NCBI RefSeq assembly: GCF_026241205.1
Contig: NZ_JAPFQM010000001.1
Location: forward strand, 1,922,001-1,986,000
DNA: 64,000 nt
Direction: 5' to 3'
Source: Thermomicrobium sp. 4228-Ro
GTDB taxonomy: Bacteria; Chloroflexota; Chloroflexia; Thermomicrobiales; Thermomicrobiaceae
Made by a program: the position numbers and the translations under genes
Shown: positions 45,173 to 54,398 of the stretch, piece by piece
Layout: every line of letters starts with the position of its first letter
Position numbering within the stretch: position 1 is the stretch's first letter
The notes under the pieces: model-generated
What the model was told of the DNA's origin: nothing
The model's database searches: none
What the model saw: only the letters and a program-made list of their open reading frames with translations

Positions 45173-46120
45173 ATGCAAGAGGTGATCGAGCAGTTCTTAG
45201 CAGGGGTCGTCCGCGAGCGGGGTCTGTCACCCAATACCGTGGCTGCCTACCGAAACGACCTGGAACAGTTCGCAGCGTATCTCCGCGAGAGGTGTCACCT
45301 CGCCGAGTGGAATGCGCTCCGGAGCGAACATCTCGAAGCCTTCTTGCAGTACCTCCGCGATCGACAGTATGCGGACACCACGGCAGCCCGGAAACTCGCC
45401 GCGATCAAGGCGTTCTGTCAGTATCTCGTCCGTAACGGCATTCTCGAGGACAATCCTGCTGATGGCTTACCGGTACCGCGAGTCGGTCGTTTCGCACCGC
45501 GCGCGATCTCGCCCGAAGATGTCCGCTCGCTCATCGCGATCGCGTCGAGTGACCGGTCGCCTGAGGGATTGCGTGACCAGGCGATGCTGCTCACGCTCGC
45601 CACGACCGGTCTCCGCGTGAGCGAGTTGACCTCGCTCGATCTCGACGATGTCGATCTGGCGCGCGGGGAGCTGGTCGTTCGCCGTCCGAACGGTCGAGAG
45701 CGCCGGGTGCCGATTAACTCGGAAGCCGTTCAAGTCCTGCGTGAGTACCTGGAGCGCGCGCGTCCCCTCTTTGCGCCGTCGAAGACTGAGCGGGCCGTGT
45801 TTCTGAATCATCGAGGTACACGGTTGACTCGACAGGGATTCTGGCTCATTCTCAAGGGCTACGCGGAAGCGGCGGGCTTGCCCGATGTGACGCCTCATAC
45901 ACTCCGACACTCCTTCGCCGTTCATGCGCTCGCGAATGGCTGGGATCTCCGCGATGTTCAGCGGATCCTCGGGCACGTGAGTCCAGCGACGACGCAGGTG
46001 TACCGGCAGCTCGTCGAACAGGTCATCCAGCCGGATGGCCAGGTGCCGGCGCACGCGGAATACTTCGAGCGAGTATCTGATGAGCAGGGGGCGGCCACGA
46101 GCCGCGTGACCCAGCATTGA
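45173..46120 (+). CDS. Tyrosine recombinase XerC/XerD
   Basis: A 315-residue site-specific recombinase. An N-terminal SAM-like domain (LSPNTVAAYRNDLEQFAAYL) precedes the catalytic part with Arg in TTGLRVSELTSL, HTLRHSFAVH, LGHVSPATTQ and the nucleophile Tyr in VYRQL. The length and lack of mobile-element context indicate a chromosome-dimer resolution enzyme. ATG 45173 has GGAGGCGAGG upstream; earlier in-frame starts at 45122 and 45143 exist. It lies 60 bases after ald. XerC and XerD are not easily told apart here. Confidence 0.9.
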   Translation: MQEVIEQFLAGVVRERGLSPNTVAAYRNDLEQFAAYLRERCHLAEWNALRSEHLEAFLQYLRDRQYADTTAARKLAAIKAFCQYLVRNGILEDNPADGLPVPRVGRFAPRAISPEDVRSLIAIASSDRSPEGLRDQAMLLTLATTGLRVSELTSLDLDDVDLARGELVVRRPNGRERRVPINSEAVQVLREYLERARPLFAPSKTERAVFLNHRGTRLTRQGFWLILKGYAEAAGLPDVTPHTLRHSFAVHALANGWDLRDVQRILGHVSPATTQVYRQLVEQVIQPDGQVPAHAEYFERVSDEQGAATSRVTQH

Positions 46121-46143
46121 ACCTGGACAGAAGTGCCTGTGGC

Positions 46144-46170
46144 CAGCCCCTCGTCGATGACGAGGGGCTG
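46144..46170 (+). terminator. 12-bp hairpin between the recombinase gene and glyS
   Basis: CAGCCCCTCGTC and GACGAGGGGCTG form a perfect 12-bp stem with a 3-nt loop. No T-run follows, so termination is uncertain; it may instead be a translation-affecting structure 10 nt before the glyS ribosome site. Confidence 0.45.
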
Positions 46171-46187
46171 CGTGTGTCCGGAGGGGG

Positions 46188-47603
46188 ATGAGCACGATGG
46201 AGTCGAGTCGAGCATCGACCGTGCGCCTGGAGATGATCGTTTCTCTCGCGAAGCGACGAGGGTTCGTCTATCCGGGTAGCGAGATCTATGGGGGCTTGGC
46301 CAACACGTGGGATTATGGACCACTCGGGGCGGAACTCAAGCGTAACATCAAGAACGCCTGGTGGGAGTATTTCATCCAGCGTCGGGAGGACATGGTCGGG
46401 CTCGATGGCGGCATCCTCCTGCATCCAAAGGTCTGGGAGGCCTCGGGGCACGTCGAAGAGTTCAACGATCCGTTGGTCGACTGCCGGCGTTGCAAGAGTC
46501 GGTTCCGGGCGGACACGCTGATCGAGGAGCGGCTCCATCGGCCGACGGAGGGCCTCTCACTCGATGACATGACGCAGATCATCCAGGAGTCGAGTCTGGC
46601 CTGTCCGGTGTGCGGGGCGCGCGATTGGACGCCGGTGCGAAAGTTCAACTTGATGTTCCGGACCTTCATCGGGCCAGTCGAAGAACAGTCGACCCCGGTT
46701 TATTTGCGTCCCGAGACGGCGCAAGCGATCTTCGTCAATTTCAAGCAGGTCGTGCAAACCAGCCGCGTCAAGATTCCGTTCGGCATAGGCCAAATTGGCA
46801 AGGCATTCCGGAACGAGATTACGCCCGGTAATTTCATCTTCCGCCTGCTCGAGTTCGAGCAGATGGAGATCGAATATTTCATTCGACCCGAGACGTGGGA
46901 AGCCTACTTCGATGACTGGTTGGAGGAAATGGCACGATTCCTCCGCTGGATCGGCTTCAAGCCTGATCGCCTCCGCACGCGCGAGCATGGCCCGCAGGAA
47001 CTGTCGCATTATTCGAAAAAGACCATCGATTTCGAATACCTGTTCCCCTTCGGATGGAAGGAATTGTGTGGCCTCGCCTATCGCACCGACTACGATCTTC
47101 GGCGTCACCAGGAGTACAGCGGCGAGGATCTCACGTACTTCGATCAAGAACGGAACGAGCGGTACATCCCGCACGTCATCGAACCGACGATGGGCGTGGA
47201 ACGCCTCATGCTGGCACTCCTGTGCGATGCCTACGACGAGGAACCAGCAGTCGACGTGAACGGGAACCCCTATACCCGCGTGGTGCTGCGCTTCAACCCG
47301 CGCATTGCCCCGTACAAGGCGGCAGTGTTGCCGCTCATGCGGAAGCCAGAACTCGTCGAAGTGGCGAAGGATGTCGCCCGTGAGCTGCGTCAGCACTTCC
47401 GAATCGAGTACGACGAAACCCAGAGCATCGGGCGGCGGTACCGGCGTCAGGATGAGATCGGGACGCCATACTGCATCACGATCGACTACCAGACGCTGGA
47501 CGATCGAACGGTGACGGTCCGCGACCGGGACACGATGCAACAGGTGCGTGTGCCGATCAGCGATCTGGTCGAGGAAATCGAAAACCGCCTGCGCTCAGCT
47601 TGA
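46188..47603 (+). CDS. glyS: Glycyl-tRNA synthetase (single-chain type)
   Basis: A 471-residue class II synthetase of the alpha2 (eukaryote/archaeal-like) type. Features: [25 protein letters not shown] at the N-terminus, [11 protein letters not shown], motif 2 in [28 protein letters not shown], and a C-terminal anticodon domain. A cysteine pair (CPVCGARDW) is present. ATG 46188 is only 3 nt from GGAGG, so the second ATG at 46197 is also possible. It overlaps the 3' end of parB by 9 bases. Confidence 0.95.
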   Translation: MSTMESSRASTVRLEMIVSLAKRRGFVYPGSEIYGGLANTWDYGPLGAELKRNIKNAWWEYFIQRREDMVGLDGGILLHPKVWEASGHVEEFNDPLVDCRRCKSRFRADTLIEERLHRPTEGLSLDDMTQIIQESSLACPVCGARDWTPVRKFNLMFRTFIGPVEEQSTPVYLRPETAQAIFVNFKQVVQTSRVKIPFGIGQIGKAFRNEITPGNFIFRLLEFEQMEIEYFIRPETWEAYFDDWLEEMARFLRWIGFKPDRLRTREHGPQELSHYSKKTIDFEYLFPFGWKELCGLAYRTDYDLRRHQEYSGEDLTYFDQERNERYIPHVIEPTMGVERLMLALLCDAYDEEPAVDVNGNPYTRVVLRFNPRIAPYKAAVLPLMRKPELVEVAKDVARELRQHFRIEYDETQSIGRRYRRQDEIGTPYCITIDYQTLDDRTVTVRDRDTMQQVRVPISDLVEEIENRLRSA

Positions 47604-48482
47604 GCGCTCGTGGAGCTCGAGCTCGTCTTGGCCGAGGAGTTCTCGGACAACGCGATGCAGTTCCTCGGCAGAGTAGTAATGAATGACGAGCCGCCCACTC
47701 CGTTCCGTCCCGCGGAGCTCGACTTTCGTCCGGAGTCGCCGCTGCAGTGCTTCCTGCAGCCAGGCGTAGTCCGGTGGAGGGGTGGCGCGAGACGACCGAC
47801 GTGCCGGCAGCGCGCCCGCCGTCCATTGCCGGACGAGTTCCTCCGTCTGGCGGACGGTCAGGTTGCGCTCGCGAACGATCCGGAGTGCCTCGATCTGGGC
47901 GGCGGTGTCCGGAAGCGCGAGCAGGGTACGGGCATGTCCCTCGCTGATCTCGCCGGTAGCGAGAGCGTCCTGAATCGCTGCCGGGGCTTCAAGCAAGCGG
48001 AGCGTATTGGCGACTGCGGAACGACTCTTACCGACGCGTTCAGCAACTTCTGCTTGTGTGAGCCCGAATTCCTCGATGAGTGCTCGATAGGCCATCGCTG
48101 TTTCCAAGGGGGAGAGATCGGCACGCTGCAGGTTCTCCACGAGTGCGATCTCGACGGCTTCACGGGGAGAAAGGTCACGAACGATCGCCGGGATACTGGT
48201 CAGTCCGGCTAGCTTTGCGGCACGCCATCGTCGTTCGCCAGCGACCAGCTGGTAGGGTGGGGTGCCACTCGAGCGAGCGACGATGACGGGCTGCACGACC
48301 CCGTGTCGTCGGATCGACTCGGCGAGCTCCAGCAGGCTGTCCTCGGCGAACTGTTGCCGTGGTTGCCGGGGATTCGGCGCGATATCGTCGATGGCAATCT
48401 CGCGGATTGCCTCGTCACTGATTGCTGTCGTCTGGGGTATCAGCGCGTCCAGACCGCGTCCCAATCCGGTGCGTCGAGCCAT
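47595..48482 (-). CDS. parB: Chromosome-partitioning protein ParB
   Basis: A 295-residue protein. It begins [15 protein letters not shown], with the ParB N-terminal CTP-binding domain ([25 protein letters not shown]). The central helix-turn-helix includes [24 protein letters not shown], and a dimerising C-terminus follows. ParB loads at parS near the origin and slides as a clamp. ATG 48482 has GAGGTG upstream. No parA gene is adjacent and no parS-like site was found. Confidence 0.94.
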   Translation of the reverse strand: MARRTGLGRGLDALIPQTTAISDEAIREIAIDDIAPNPRQPRQQFAEDSLLELAESIRRHGVVQPVIVARSSGTPPYQLVAGERRWRAAKLAGLTSIPAIVRDLSPREAVEIALVENLQRADLSPLETAMAYRALIEEFGLTQAEVAERVGKSRSAVANTLRLLEAPAAIQDALATGEISEGHARTLLALPDTAAQIEALRIVRERNLTVRQTEELVRQWTAGALPARRSSRATPPPDYAWLQEALQRRLRTKVELRGTERSGRLVIHYYSAEELHRVVRELLGQDELELHERSS

Positions 48483-48563
48483 CGGAACCACACCTCGCGT
48501 CTCGCCCGAGTCTAGCACGAACCAGGGGTATACCTACGCCTGGACGGCAGAAGGAGGCGTTCG

Positions 48564-49478
48564 ATGTGGATTCTCGAGTTGGTGGGAATCGTCCTGATCG
48601 CCGCTCTCCTGCGGTATGCGGCGGAATCAGCGCAGCGGTCGGTCTGGGCTCGCCGTGGGCTCGATGTCGTCGTATTGGGCGGTGGAAGCCTGCTTCTCGG
48701 GGTTGGCCTTCTCGGTTGGTACCGCAGTATGCACGCACTCCTCGTGTCGGGGGTACTGGGCGGTGTCCTCGTCCTGCTCGCGCGGTGGTATCCGTATCGC
48801 ACCCGCATCGCGCGGTGGATACCGATCGATCCCGACTCAGTGCCTGATGCGTTCGGTCTGGCTCTTCTGCAGGGGTTGATCGGCGTTCTCGCTGGGGCAC
48901 TCCTTCTCTCCAGCGCCTTGCCGGAGTTCGAAATTCGGCGCGAGCAGCTGATCGCACAGGGGATCGGCGAGGTAGCGTTAGCGTTCGTTTTGGTCGGCTT
49001 CCCGTTCTCGCGTGACTTTCGCGATGCAGTGCATCGCCTCGGGCTCACGCTGCCAGCACGACGCGAGGTGGTGAGCGCTGGGCTCTTCACTGTAGCGCTT
49101 TTCCTCGTATCCCTGACGAGTGGAGCGCTGGCGCATATCGTGCAGCCAGAAGTGGTCGCTCGTATCGAAGAACGGATGATCCCGCTGACCAGCGAGTTCG
49201 GGGCACCAGGCTGGGCGCTGCTTCTGGGAATTCTCGCCGGAATCGGTGAGGAACTCTTGTTTCGCGGTGCGATCCAACCACGCTACGGGCTCGGATTGAC
49301 GGCGGTGCTGTTCACGCTCGTTCACGTTCAATACGAACTCTCGGTCGTGACACTCGGGGTCGCAGGGCTCGCGATCCTCCTGGGATTGGAAAGACGCTGG
49401 TTCGGTACGACGGCCTGTATTCTGACGCATGCGCTCTACGATATGGTGGCGGTTCTGCTGCAAGCTGCGTCCCGTTGA
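48564..49478 (+). CDS. CPBP-family membrane metalloprotease
   Basis: A 304-residue protein with about eight membrane segments. The CPBP (Abi) motifs are EELLFRGAIQPR (EExxxR, about residues 229-240), FTLVHVQY (second His) and HALYDMVA near the C-terminus. Members act in prenyl-protein processing, bacteriocin immunity or regulation; the role here is unknown. AAGGAGG precedes ATG. The gene runs towards the anti-sigma gene on the other strand, 8 bases apart. Confidence 0.88.
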   Translation: MWILELVGIVLIAALLRYAAESAQRSVWARRGLDVVVLGGGSLLLGVGLLGWYRSMHALLVSGVLGGVLVLLARWYPYRTRIARWIPIDPDSVPDAFGLALLQGLIGVLAGALLLSSALPEFEIRREQLIAQGIGEVALAFVLVGFPFSRDFRDAVHRLGLTLPARREVVSAGLFTVALFLVSLTSGALAHIVQPEVVARIEERMIPLTSEFGAPGWALLLGILAGIGEELLFRGAIQPRYGLGLTAVLFTLVHVQYELSVVTLGVAGLAILLGLERRWFGTTACILTHALYDMVAVLLQAASR

Positions 49479-49486
49479 GCGGAGGG

Positions 49487-50950
49487 CTACTGGTTCACCG
49501 GGAACTGCTGCCACGTGCCGTCCGCGAAGAGTGCATAGACAAAACCGCGGTCACTCAGGATGAGCGTACCGTGCTCGAATTCCTGGATGCGTGCGCCGGT
49601 GGACATGACGTGAACGTCACCTTCGGTCGCGTAACCGAGCGACGGAGCCAGCGCCTTTTCCTCCCAGACCTGACCGAACGCCCCGCCCGGTGCCCACAGG
49701 TTGGGCTCCACGGAGCGAAATTCGAGAGGCGGATCGACCGGTTGTGGCTCGGGAACACTGGACCAGGTGCCAGTGGCATCGAGGATGTAGATGTGCAAGG
49801 TGTCGAACCGCTCCAGCATCATTCCGCGCTGGAAGGCCAGTTCTGCAGCGTTAACAGTGAAAGCGGGTGAAACTGGCTGACCGAGTCGCTTTTGGATCGC
49901 CTCGTCAGCCCAATAGACGCGTGCGAACGCACCCGTGACCGGAATCGGTTCAGGCGTGCCCGGTGTCGGAGACGGCACGACCGTCGGACTCGGTGTCGCC
50001 TCCGGCGCGGTCGAGGACGGCAGCGGCGTCGGCGTCGGAACCGGAATCGGCGTCGGTGATGGCGTTGGTGGGGGCGGTGGAGCGGGAATCTGCGGCTGAT
50101 CGGAAGATCGGTTCTGAGAAGGCTCGGGAACGATCGGCGCTACCGTGGGCACTGCCTGCGCGGGTGCCCCAGCCGGAACGGCAGTGGGAGATGATGCAGG
50201 CTCAGCGACATTCTCCCTCGGCGTCGCCATCGGTTTCGGCGACGGAGTCGGAGCGGGGGTAGGTGTTTCCTGGACATGAGCGACAGCGCTTGTCGTCTGG
50301 AAGGTCAAGACGAACGGAGTGCCGAGCGGGTGGCCCCAGCGATCTTGTGCATCGGGTAGGATCGCGATGCGATACACCGTATCAGGCAGCAACAGAACGC
50401 GGCGTTCGGCGTCGGCCCCGATAATCAGGGTTGTCCCATTCCAGCTGATCGGTAGGCGCTGTCGTTCACCGGGTGGCGAAATGCGCAAATTGTTCAGTAC
50501 TGATTCTTCGTTCATCGGTTTCGAGAAGGTGATTTCGACTGGTTGGTAGATGGGCCACCGCTGCGTCGAGGAGGTCGCTGGGTTCGAAGCGACGACGCGC
50601 GGTGGTTGGGTGCGTTGGAATCCGATACTGGCCGTGACCAGGGCGATGAGCAGAACGATCATGCCGAGCGCACTCGTGGCCAGCGCGAGCCGTGTTCGCG
50701 TCCGGGGGGTACTCTTCCGTTCTTCGACTAACCGCTTCCACACGTCACGCTGCAAGGAGCGCGGTGGTGGTGGCGATGGGGGCAGACGCCGGAGCTGCTC
50801 GCGCAGTCGTTGGTATTCATGGAGGCGGGCTCGGCAGTCTTCACACACTGCGAGGTGCGCGAGCAAACGCTGCCGCTCCTCGTCCGACAGATCGCCGTCG
50901 AGGTAGGCTGACAAGAGCGGCCGGTAGGAACGACAGCGCAGCGAGCTCAT
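49487..50950 (-). CDS. Anti-sigma factor with zinc-finger, membrane helix and large external domain
   Basis: A 487-residue protein. Residues 1-50 hold a zf-HC2-type anti-sigma zinc finger (HLAVCEDC). A membrane helix lies at about 87-110. Outside, a Big_5/SbsA-like Ig fold spans about 115-225 (NPATSS...ITFSKPMNEESVL). Then comes a Pro/Thr-rich linker (about 227-340). Residues 342-487 contain two related segments, each like FxxVW...LG...G..F..G.m....iY...DGTW. ATG overlaps the sigma stop (ATGA). It likely holds the ECF sigma factor at the membrane and senses an outside signal. Confidence 0.88.
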   Translation of the reverse strand: MSSLRCRSYRPLLSAYLDGDLSDEERQRLLAHLAVCEDCRARLHEYQRLREQLRRLPPSPPPPRSLQRDVWKRLVEERKSTPRTRTRLALATSALGMIVLLIALVTASIGFQRTQPPRVVASNPATSSTQRWPIYQPVEITFSKPMNEESVLNNLRISPPGERQRLPISWNGTTLIIGADAERRVLLLPDTVYRIAILPDAQDRWGHPLGTPFVLTFQTTSAVAHVQETPTPAPTPSPKPMATPRENVAEPASSPTAVPAGAPAQAVPTVAPIVPEPSQNRSSDQPQIPAPPPPPTPSPTPIPVPTPTPLPSSTAPEATPSPTVVPSPTPGTPEPIPVTGAFARVYWADEAIQKRLGQPVSPAFTVNAAELAFQRGMMLERFDTLHIYILDATGTWSSVPEPQPVDPPLEFRSVEPNLWAPGGAFGQVWEEKALAPSLGYATEGDVHVMSTGARIQEFEHGTLILSDRGFVYALFADGTWQQFPVNQ

Positions 50951-51543
50951 CCGGATGTCGATGCCTCCATGTCGTGGTACAGGCGACGGAACTCTTCCCG
51001 CGCACGGAACAGCAGAGACTTCGCTGCCGAGCGGGAAATGTTGAGCATGTCAGCGATCTCGTCGATCGAATACCCCTCGTATTCCCGGAGGATGAGAACT
51101 GCTCGGTAGCGCGGTTGCAGCCGCTGCAGGATGCGCTCGACGAGGTCCTGGGTTTCGGTCTGGAGGAGTGCTCGTTCCGGATCGGCAGCTCCCGCTGCGC
51201 GCAGGGAGTTGCCGTGCCAGGGATTGAGCTGGTCGAGGCGGAGCCAACGCAGGCGATTCCGGCGTCGAAGCGTATCCAAACAGACGTTGGCTGCGATGCG
51301 GCGCAACCACGCCCCGATATGCAAATCGTCAGTCGTTTGCGGCAGCGCCTTGTAGGCCCGGATGAAACATTCTTGGGTGAGATCACTCGCATCGTCGGCA
51401 TTGCCGACCATCCGGTAGACAAACTGGTAGATCGTGCGTTCGTATTTTTGATATAGGAGCGCGAACGCTTCCTCGTCGCCCGCCTTGGCGCGGACGACAC
51501 AGCGTAGCTCATCTACCGCAGACAGGGCGACTGAGCCCGACAT
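50947..51543 (-). CDS. ECF-type RNA polymerase sigma factor
   Basis: A 198-residue sigma-70-family regulator. Region 2 is EEAFALLYQKYERTIYQFVYRMVGNADDASDLTQECFIRAYKAL, and region 4 holds LQPRYRAVLILREYEGYSIDEIADMLNISRSAAKSLLFRAREEFR. Region 3 is missing, as in ECF factors. GGAGGAGAG lies just before ATG 51543. Its stop overlaps the anti-sigma start, so the pair is translationally coupled. Confidence 0.95.
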   Translation of the reverse strand: MSGSVALSAVDELRCVVRAKAGDEEAFALLYQKYERTIYQFVYRMVGNADDASDLTQECFIRAYKALPQTTDDLHIGAWLRRIAANVCLDTLRRRNRLRWLRLDQLNPWHGNSLRAAGAADPERALLQTETQDLVERILQRLQPRYRAVLILREYEGYSIDEIADMLNISRSAAKSLLFRAREEFRRLYHDMEASTSG

Positions 51544-51621
51544 CCGCTCTCCTCCAATGTCTATAACGAGCGACGGGTCCTCTGGGTGCGGTGACTTCAC
51601 GGCAGCACTCCTGACAGGCCG

Positions 51622-51650
51622 ATCGTACACTGTTCCTTGCCGGATGTCAA
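51622..51650 (-). promoter_or_regulatory. Promoter of the ECF sigma/anti-sigma operon
   Basis: On the minus strand TTGACA (51645-51650) and TACGAT (51622-51627) are separated by exactly 17 nt. The start is expected near 51615, giving a leader of about 70 nt. It is a housekeeping-type promoter, so the operon may be expressed at a basal level; an ECF-type autoregulated promoter was not recognised. Confidence 0.8.
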
Positions 51651-52042
51651 TTCGGTGTTCCTGCGGCGATCGTTGTGCGACACGGAGGGCGCGGAGCTTT
51701 CGAGGCCTGGTAAATGCCCTCGGCTTCACGGTGCCGTCCTGAGGCAGCGTACGGGAGACCGTGAAAGCTCGGGCGTGCATCGACCACATAGACGCGTGTT
51801 CACGTGTGGATGGGATAAAGGCAAGCGTGCCGAGCTCGTCACTCGTTCCGGCGGTGTGGGGAGCGCCTCGCACGCATGATCGGGGAAGTCGTTCGTGTGC
51901 GTAGCCAGGTGAGAACGGGCTCGGAGGGACGTCGCTGGCGCGTCATAGCGAGGGCTCCTGGCTTCATGATCTCGTTTATACTCAGTGCACCACGTGCCTC
52001 ATGGTCTCTGGGTTCTGTATAGAGGGTTTCAGGAGAAGATCG
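51651..52042. other. Intergenic region before the methyltransferase/reductase fusion gene
   Basis: About 390 bases with no credible ORF. TATACT sits at about 51976 without a good -35. I looked for SAM, SAH and cobalamin riboswitch motifs, which might control such a gene, and did not find a convincing one. A TGTTCACGTGTGG at about 51796 resembles half of a parS site but is too weak to call. Confidence 0.5.
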
Positions 52043-53920
52043 ATGGCTCGCACCTTTCAAGAGCGTTTGCAGCGCGGAATCGTACTGGCTGACGGCGCGA
52101 TGGGTACGCAGCTGTACGAGCGTGGAGTTCGCTTAGACGAGTGCTTCGAGGCGATCAACTTGCACGCGCCGCATCTGGTTCTGGAAATCCATCGTGCGTA
52201 TATCCTCGCGGGTGCTGAACTGATCGAGACCAATACGTTCGGGGCGAATCGTTTCAAGCTGGCGAATTTTGGACTCGCCGATCGTGTGCGGGAAATCAAC
52301 CGAACAGGGGTACGGCTGGCGCGAGAAGCGCGCGAGATTTGTGGCGTTCCGGTGTTCGTCGCTGGTGCTGTGGGACCGACCGGACGGCTCCTTGAGCCAT
52401 ACGGGACAGTGGCACCGGAGGCGGTTCGCGACGCCTTCCGTGAGCAGATCGAGGCGCTTCTAGAAGGTGGTGTGGATGTCCTCGTTTTCGAGACGATGAA
52501 CCAGCTCGCTGAGATTCGCGAAGCGATCGCTGCGGCGCGAGAGGTCTGCGACCTCCCGATCGTCGCTCAGATGACCTTCGCAGCCGACGGTCGCACACTC
52601 GCCGGGCACAGCCCTGAGGAGGTCATCGAAGCACTGGCTGAGCTCGGCGTTTCCGCAGTCGGCGTGAACTGCAGTGTCGGGCCGAGGCCGACAGTCGCGA
52701 TCCTCCAGCGGATGGCCGCGGTCAATCGTTGGGGTCTCCCACTGTCGGCGATGCCCAATGCCGGTTGGCCGACCAACGTTGGAGGACGGGTGATCTTCGG
52801 CGCATCACCTGACTATTTCGCGGATTTCGCGCGGGAGGTCCGCTCTTATGGCGTTCGGTTAGTCGGCGGTTGTTGCGGCACGACGCCGGCGCATATCGCC
52901 GCGATGCGGCGTGCTCTGGATCATGACACTGGTCAGGCGTCCCTGGGCGTCAGCGAGCGCCAGCGCACTGACCGTTCGGTGACTGAAGTTCCATCGACTG
53001 AGAGTCCAACCCGGTTAGCGCAAAAACTCGGGAAAGCGTTCGTCATCAGTGTGGAGATCGACCCACCGAAAGGGCTCAGCCCGGTGAAGGCGATCGACGG
53101 TGCGCGGCTGTTACGCGAGGTCGGTGTCGAGTTCATCAATGTCGCCGACAGTCCGATGGCGCGTGTGCGGATGAGTGCTCTCGCGCTCTGCGTGATTTTG
53201 CAGCAAGAGGCTGGAGTCGAGACGATTTTGCACTTGACCACACGCGATCGCAATCTCATGGGGCTGCAGTCGGACCTGCTCGGCGCGCACGCGCTCGGGG
53301 TTCGCAATATCCTCGCCCTAACCGGCGATCCGCCGACACTCGGCGACTATCCTCAGGCGACGCCTGTCTACGACGTCGACTCGATCGGCTTGGTGCGCAT
53401 TCTCCAGCGTTTCCGACAGGGAATCGATGTCGGGGGTGCCTCGATCGGTCGGCCTGCTGCGTTCACGATCGGTGTCGCTTGTGACCCGACCCGGTCGGAT
53501 CTCGATCACGAGATCGAGCGTCTCCACGCGAAACTCGAAGCGGGTGCCGATTTCATCATGACCCAGCCGGTCTTCTCCTTCGACACCTGGCGATCCTTCG
53601 TAACGCGGTACGAGGAGCGGTATGGTCCGATCAGGGTGCCTGTCCTGCTGGGAGTGTTGCCGTTGCAGAGCTATCGTCATGCTGTGTTCCTGCACAACGA
53701 GGTGCCGGGCATCACGTTGACGGAAACCGCGCTGGAGCGCATGCGACGGGCTGGACCGAACGGTCGATCTGAGGGTGTCGCGATGGCACGCGAGTTGATC
53801 GCCGAAGCATACGACTTTGTGGACGGTATCTATCTCATGCCTTCGTTCGGTCGATACGAAGTGGTTGCCGAGGTGTTGGAAGCATTGCCGAAACAGCGGT
53901 TTCGCGCCCGGGCTTCCTGA
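52043..53920 (+). CDS. Bifunctional homocysteine S-methyltransferase / methylenetetrahydrofolate reductase
   Basis: A 625-residue fusion. Residues 1-295 are a homocysteine S-methyltransferase (Pfam S-methyl_trans): DGAMGTQLYERG, GVNCSVGP (first Cys) and GGCCGTTPAHI (zinc Cys pair). After a linker, residues 330-620 are a MTHFR TIM barrel: EIDPPKG, LTGDPPTLGDYPQA and MTQPVFSFDTW. It resembles B. subtilis YitJ. It supports methionine formation and one-carbon flow. ATG 52043 has AGGAGA upstream. Confidence 0.95.
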   Translation: MARTFQERLQRGIVLADGAMGTQLYERGVRLDECFEAINLHAPHLVLEIHRAYILAGAELIETNTFGANRFKLANFGLADRVREINRTGVRLAREAREICGVPVFVAGAVGPTGRLLEPYGTVAPEAVRDAFREQIEALLEGGVDVLVFETMNQLAEIREAIAAAREVCDLPIVAQMTFAADGRTLAGHSPEEVIEALAELGVSAVGVNCSVGPRPTVAILQRMAAVNRWGLPLSAMPNAGWPTNVGGRVIFGASPDYFADFAREVRSYGVRLVGGCCGTTPAHIAAMRRALDHDTGQASLGVSERQRTDRSVTEVPSTESPTRLAQKLGKAFVISVEIDPPKGLSPVKAIDGARLLREVGVEFINVADSPMARVRMSALALCVILQQEAGVETILHLTTRDRNLMGLQSDLLGAHALGVRNILALTGDPPTLGDYPQATPVYDVDSIGLVRILQRFRQGIDVGGASIGRPAAFTIGVACDPTRSDLDHEIERLHAKLEAGADFIMTQPVFSFDTWRSFVTRYEERYGPIRVPVLLGVLPLQSYRHAVFLHNEVPGITLTETALERMRRAGPNGRSEGVAMARELIAEAYDFVDGIYLMPSFGRYEVVAEVLEALPKQRFRARAS

Positions 53921-53935
53921 GCGCGCCTCGTTTGT

Positions 53936-53970
53936 TATACTGGCGAATGGCCGCGTATCGGCGGCTCTTT
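53936..53970 (+). promoter_or_regulatory. rplS operon -10 region and leader hairpin
   Basis: TATACT at 53936-53941 is followed at 53950-53965 by a GCCGC/GCGGC hairpin and CTTTC. The -35 region is weak. The layout is like that before rpmH. Confidence 0.4.
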
Positions 53971-54017
53971 CGTAGTGCGCAGCAGCGGGTGACACACAGG
54001 TGTGAAGGACAGGAGCG

Positions 54018-54389
54018 ATGCAGGACCTGATTCGCAGCGTCCAGGAGCAATACATGCGAACCGATCTCCCGCCATTCAGCCCGGGGGATACGGTGCGTGT
54101 TCACTATCGCGTCGTCGAAGGCAACAATACGCGGGTTCAGCCTTTCGAGGGTGTCGTGATTCGCAAGCGGGGCGGCGGCACCGACGCCACCTTCACGGTC
54201 CGCCGTATCGCCTCGCACGGTATCGGCGTCGAGCGCACGTTTCCGTTGCACAGTCCGCTCATCGAGAAGATCGAGGTGCTTCGGCACGGGAAGGTGCGAC
54301 GGGCGCGCCTGTATTACTTGCGCGAGCGTTCGGGCAAGGCAGCACGTCTCAAGGAGCGGCGGCGGCCTGAGGGAAGCTACCTGCGCTGA
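54018..54389 (+). CDS. rplS: Large ribosomal subunit protein bL19
   Basis: A 123-residue basic protein. It contains the family stretch [17 protein letters not shown], the [17 protein letters not shown] core and [14 protein letters not shown], with a C-terminal [22 protein letters not shown]19 sits at the subunit interface. ATG 54018 has AGGAG upstream. It opens the rplS-rnhB-yraN-M20-moaB-hisS-PIG-L operon. Confidence 0.97.
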   Translation: MQDLIRSVQEQYMRTDLPPFSPGDTVRVHYRVVEGNNTRVQPFEGVVIRKRGGGTDATFTVRRIASHGIGVERTFPLHSPLIEKIEVLRHGKVRRARLYYLRERSGKAARLKERRRPEGSYLR

Positions 54390-54398
54390 GGTGGCAGT

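Noticed and set aside
51796-51809. parS-like TGTTCACGTGTGG
   Set aside because: Only one half fits the consensus, and no second copy was seen.
51900-52042. Possible SAM or SAH riboswitch before the homocysteine methyltransferase/MTHFR gene
   Set aside because: Conserved core sequences of these classes were not found by eye; a covariance search would be needed to call one.
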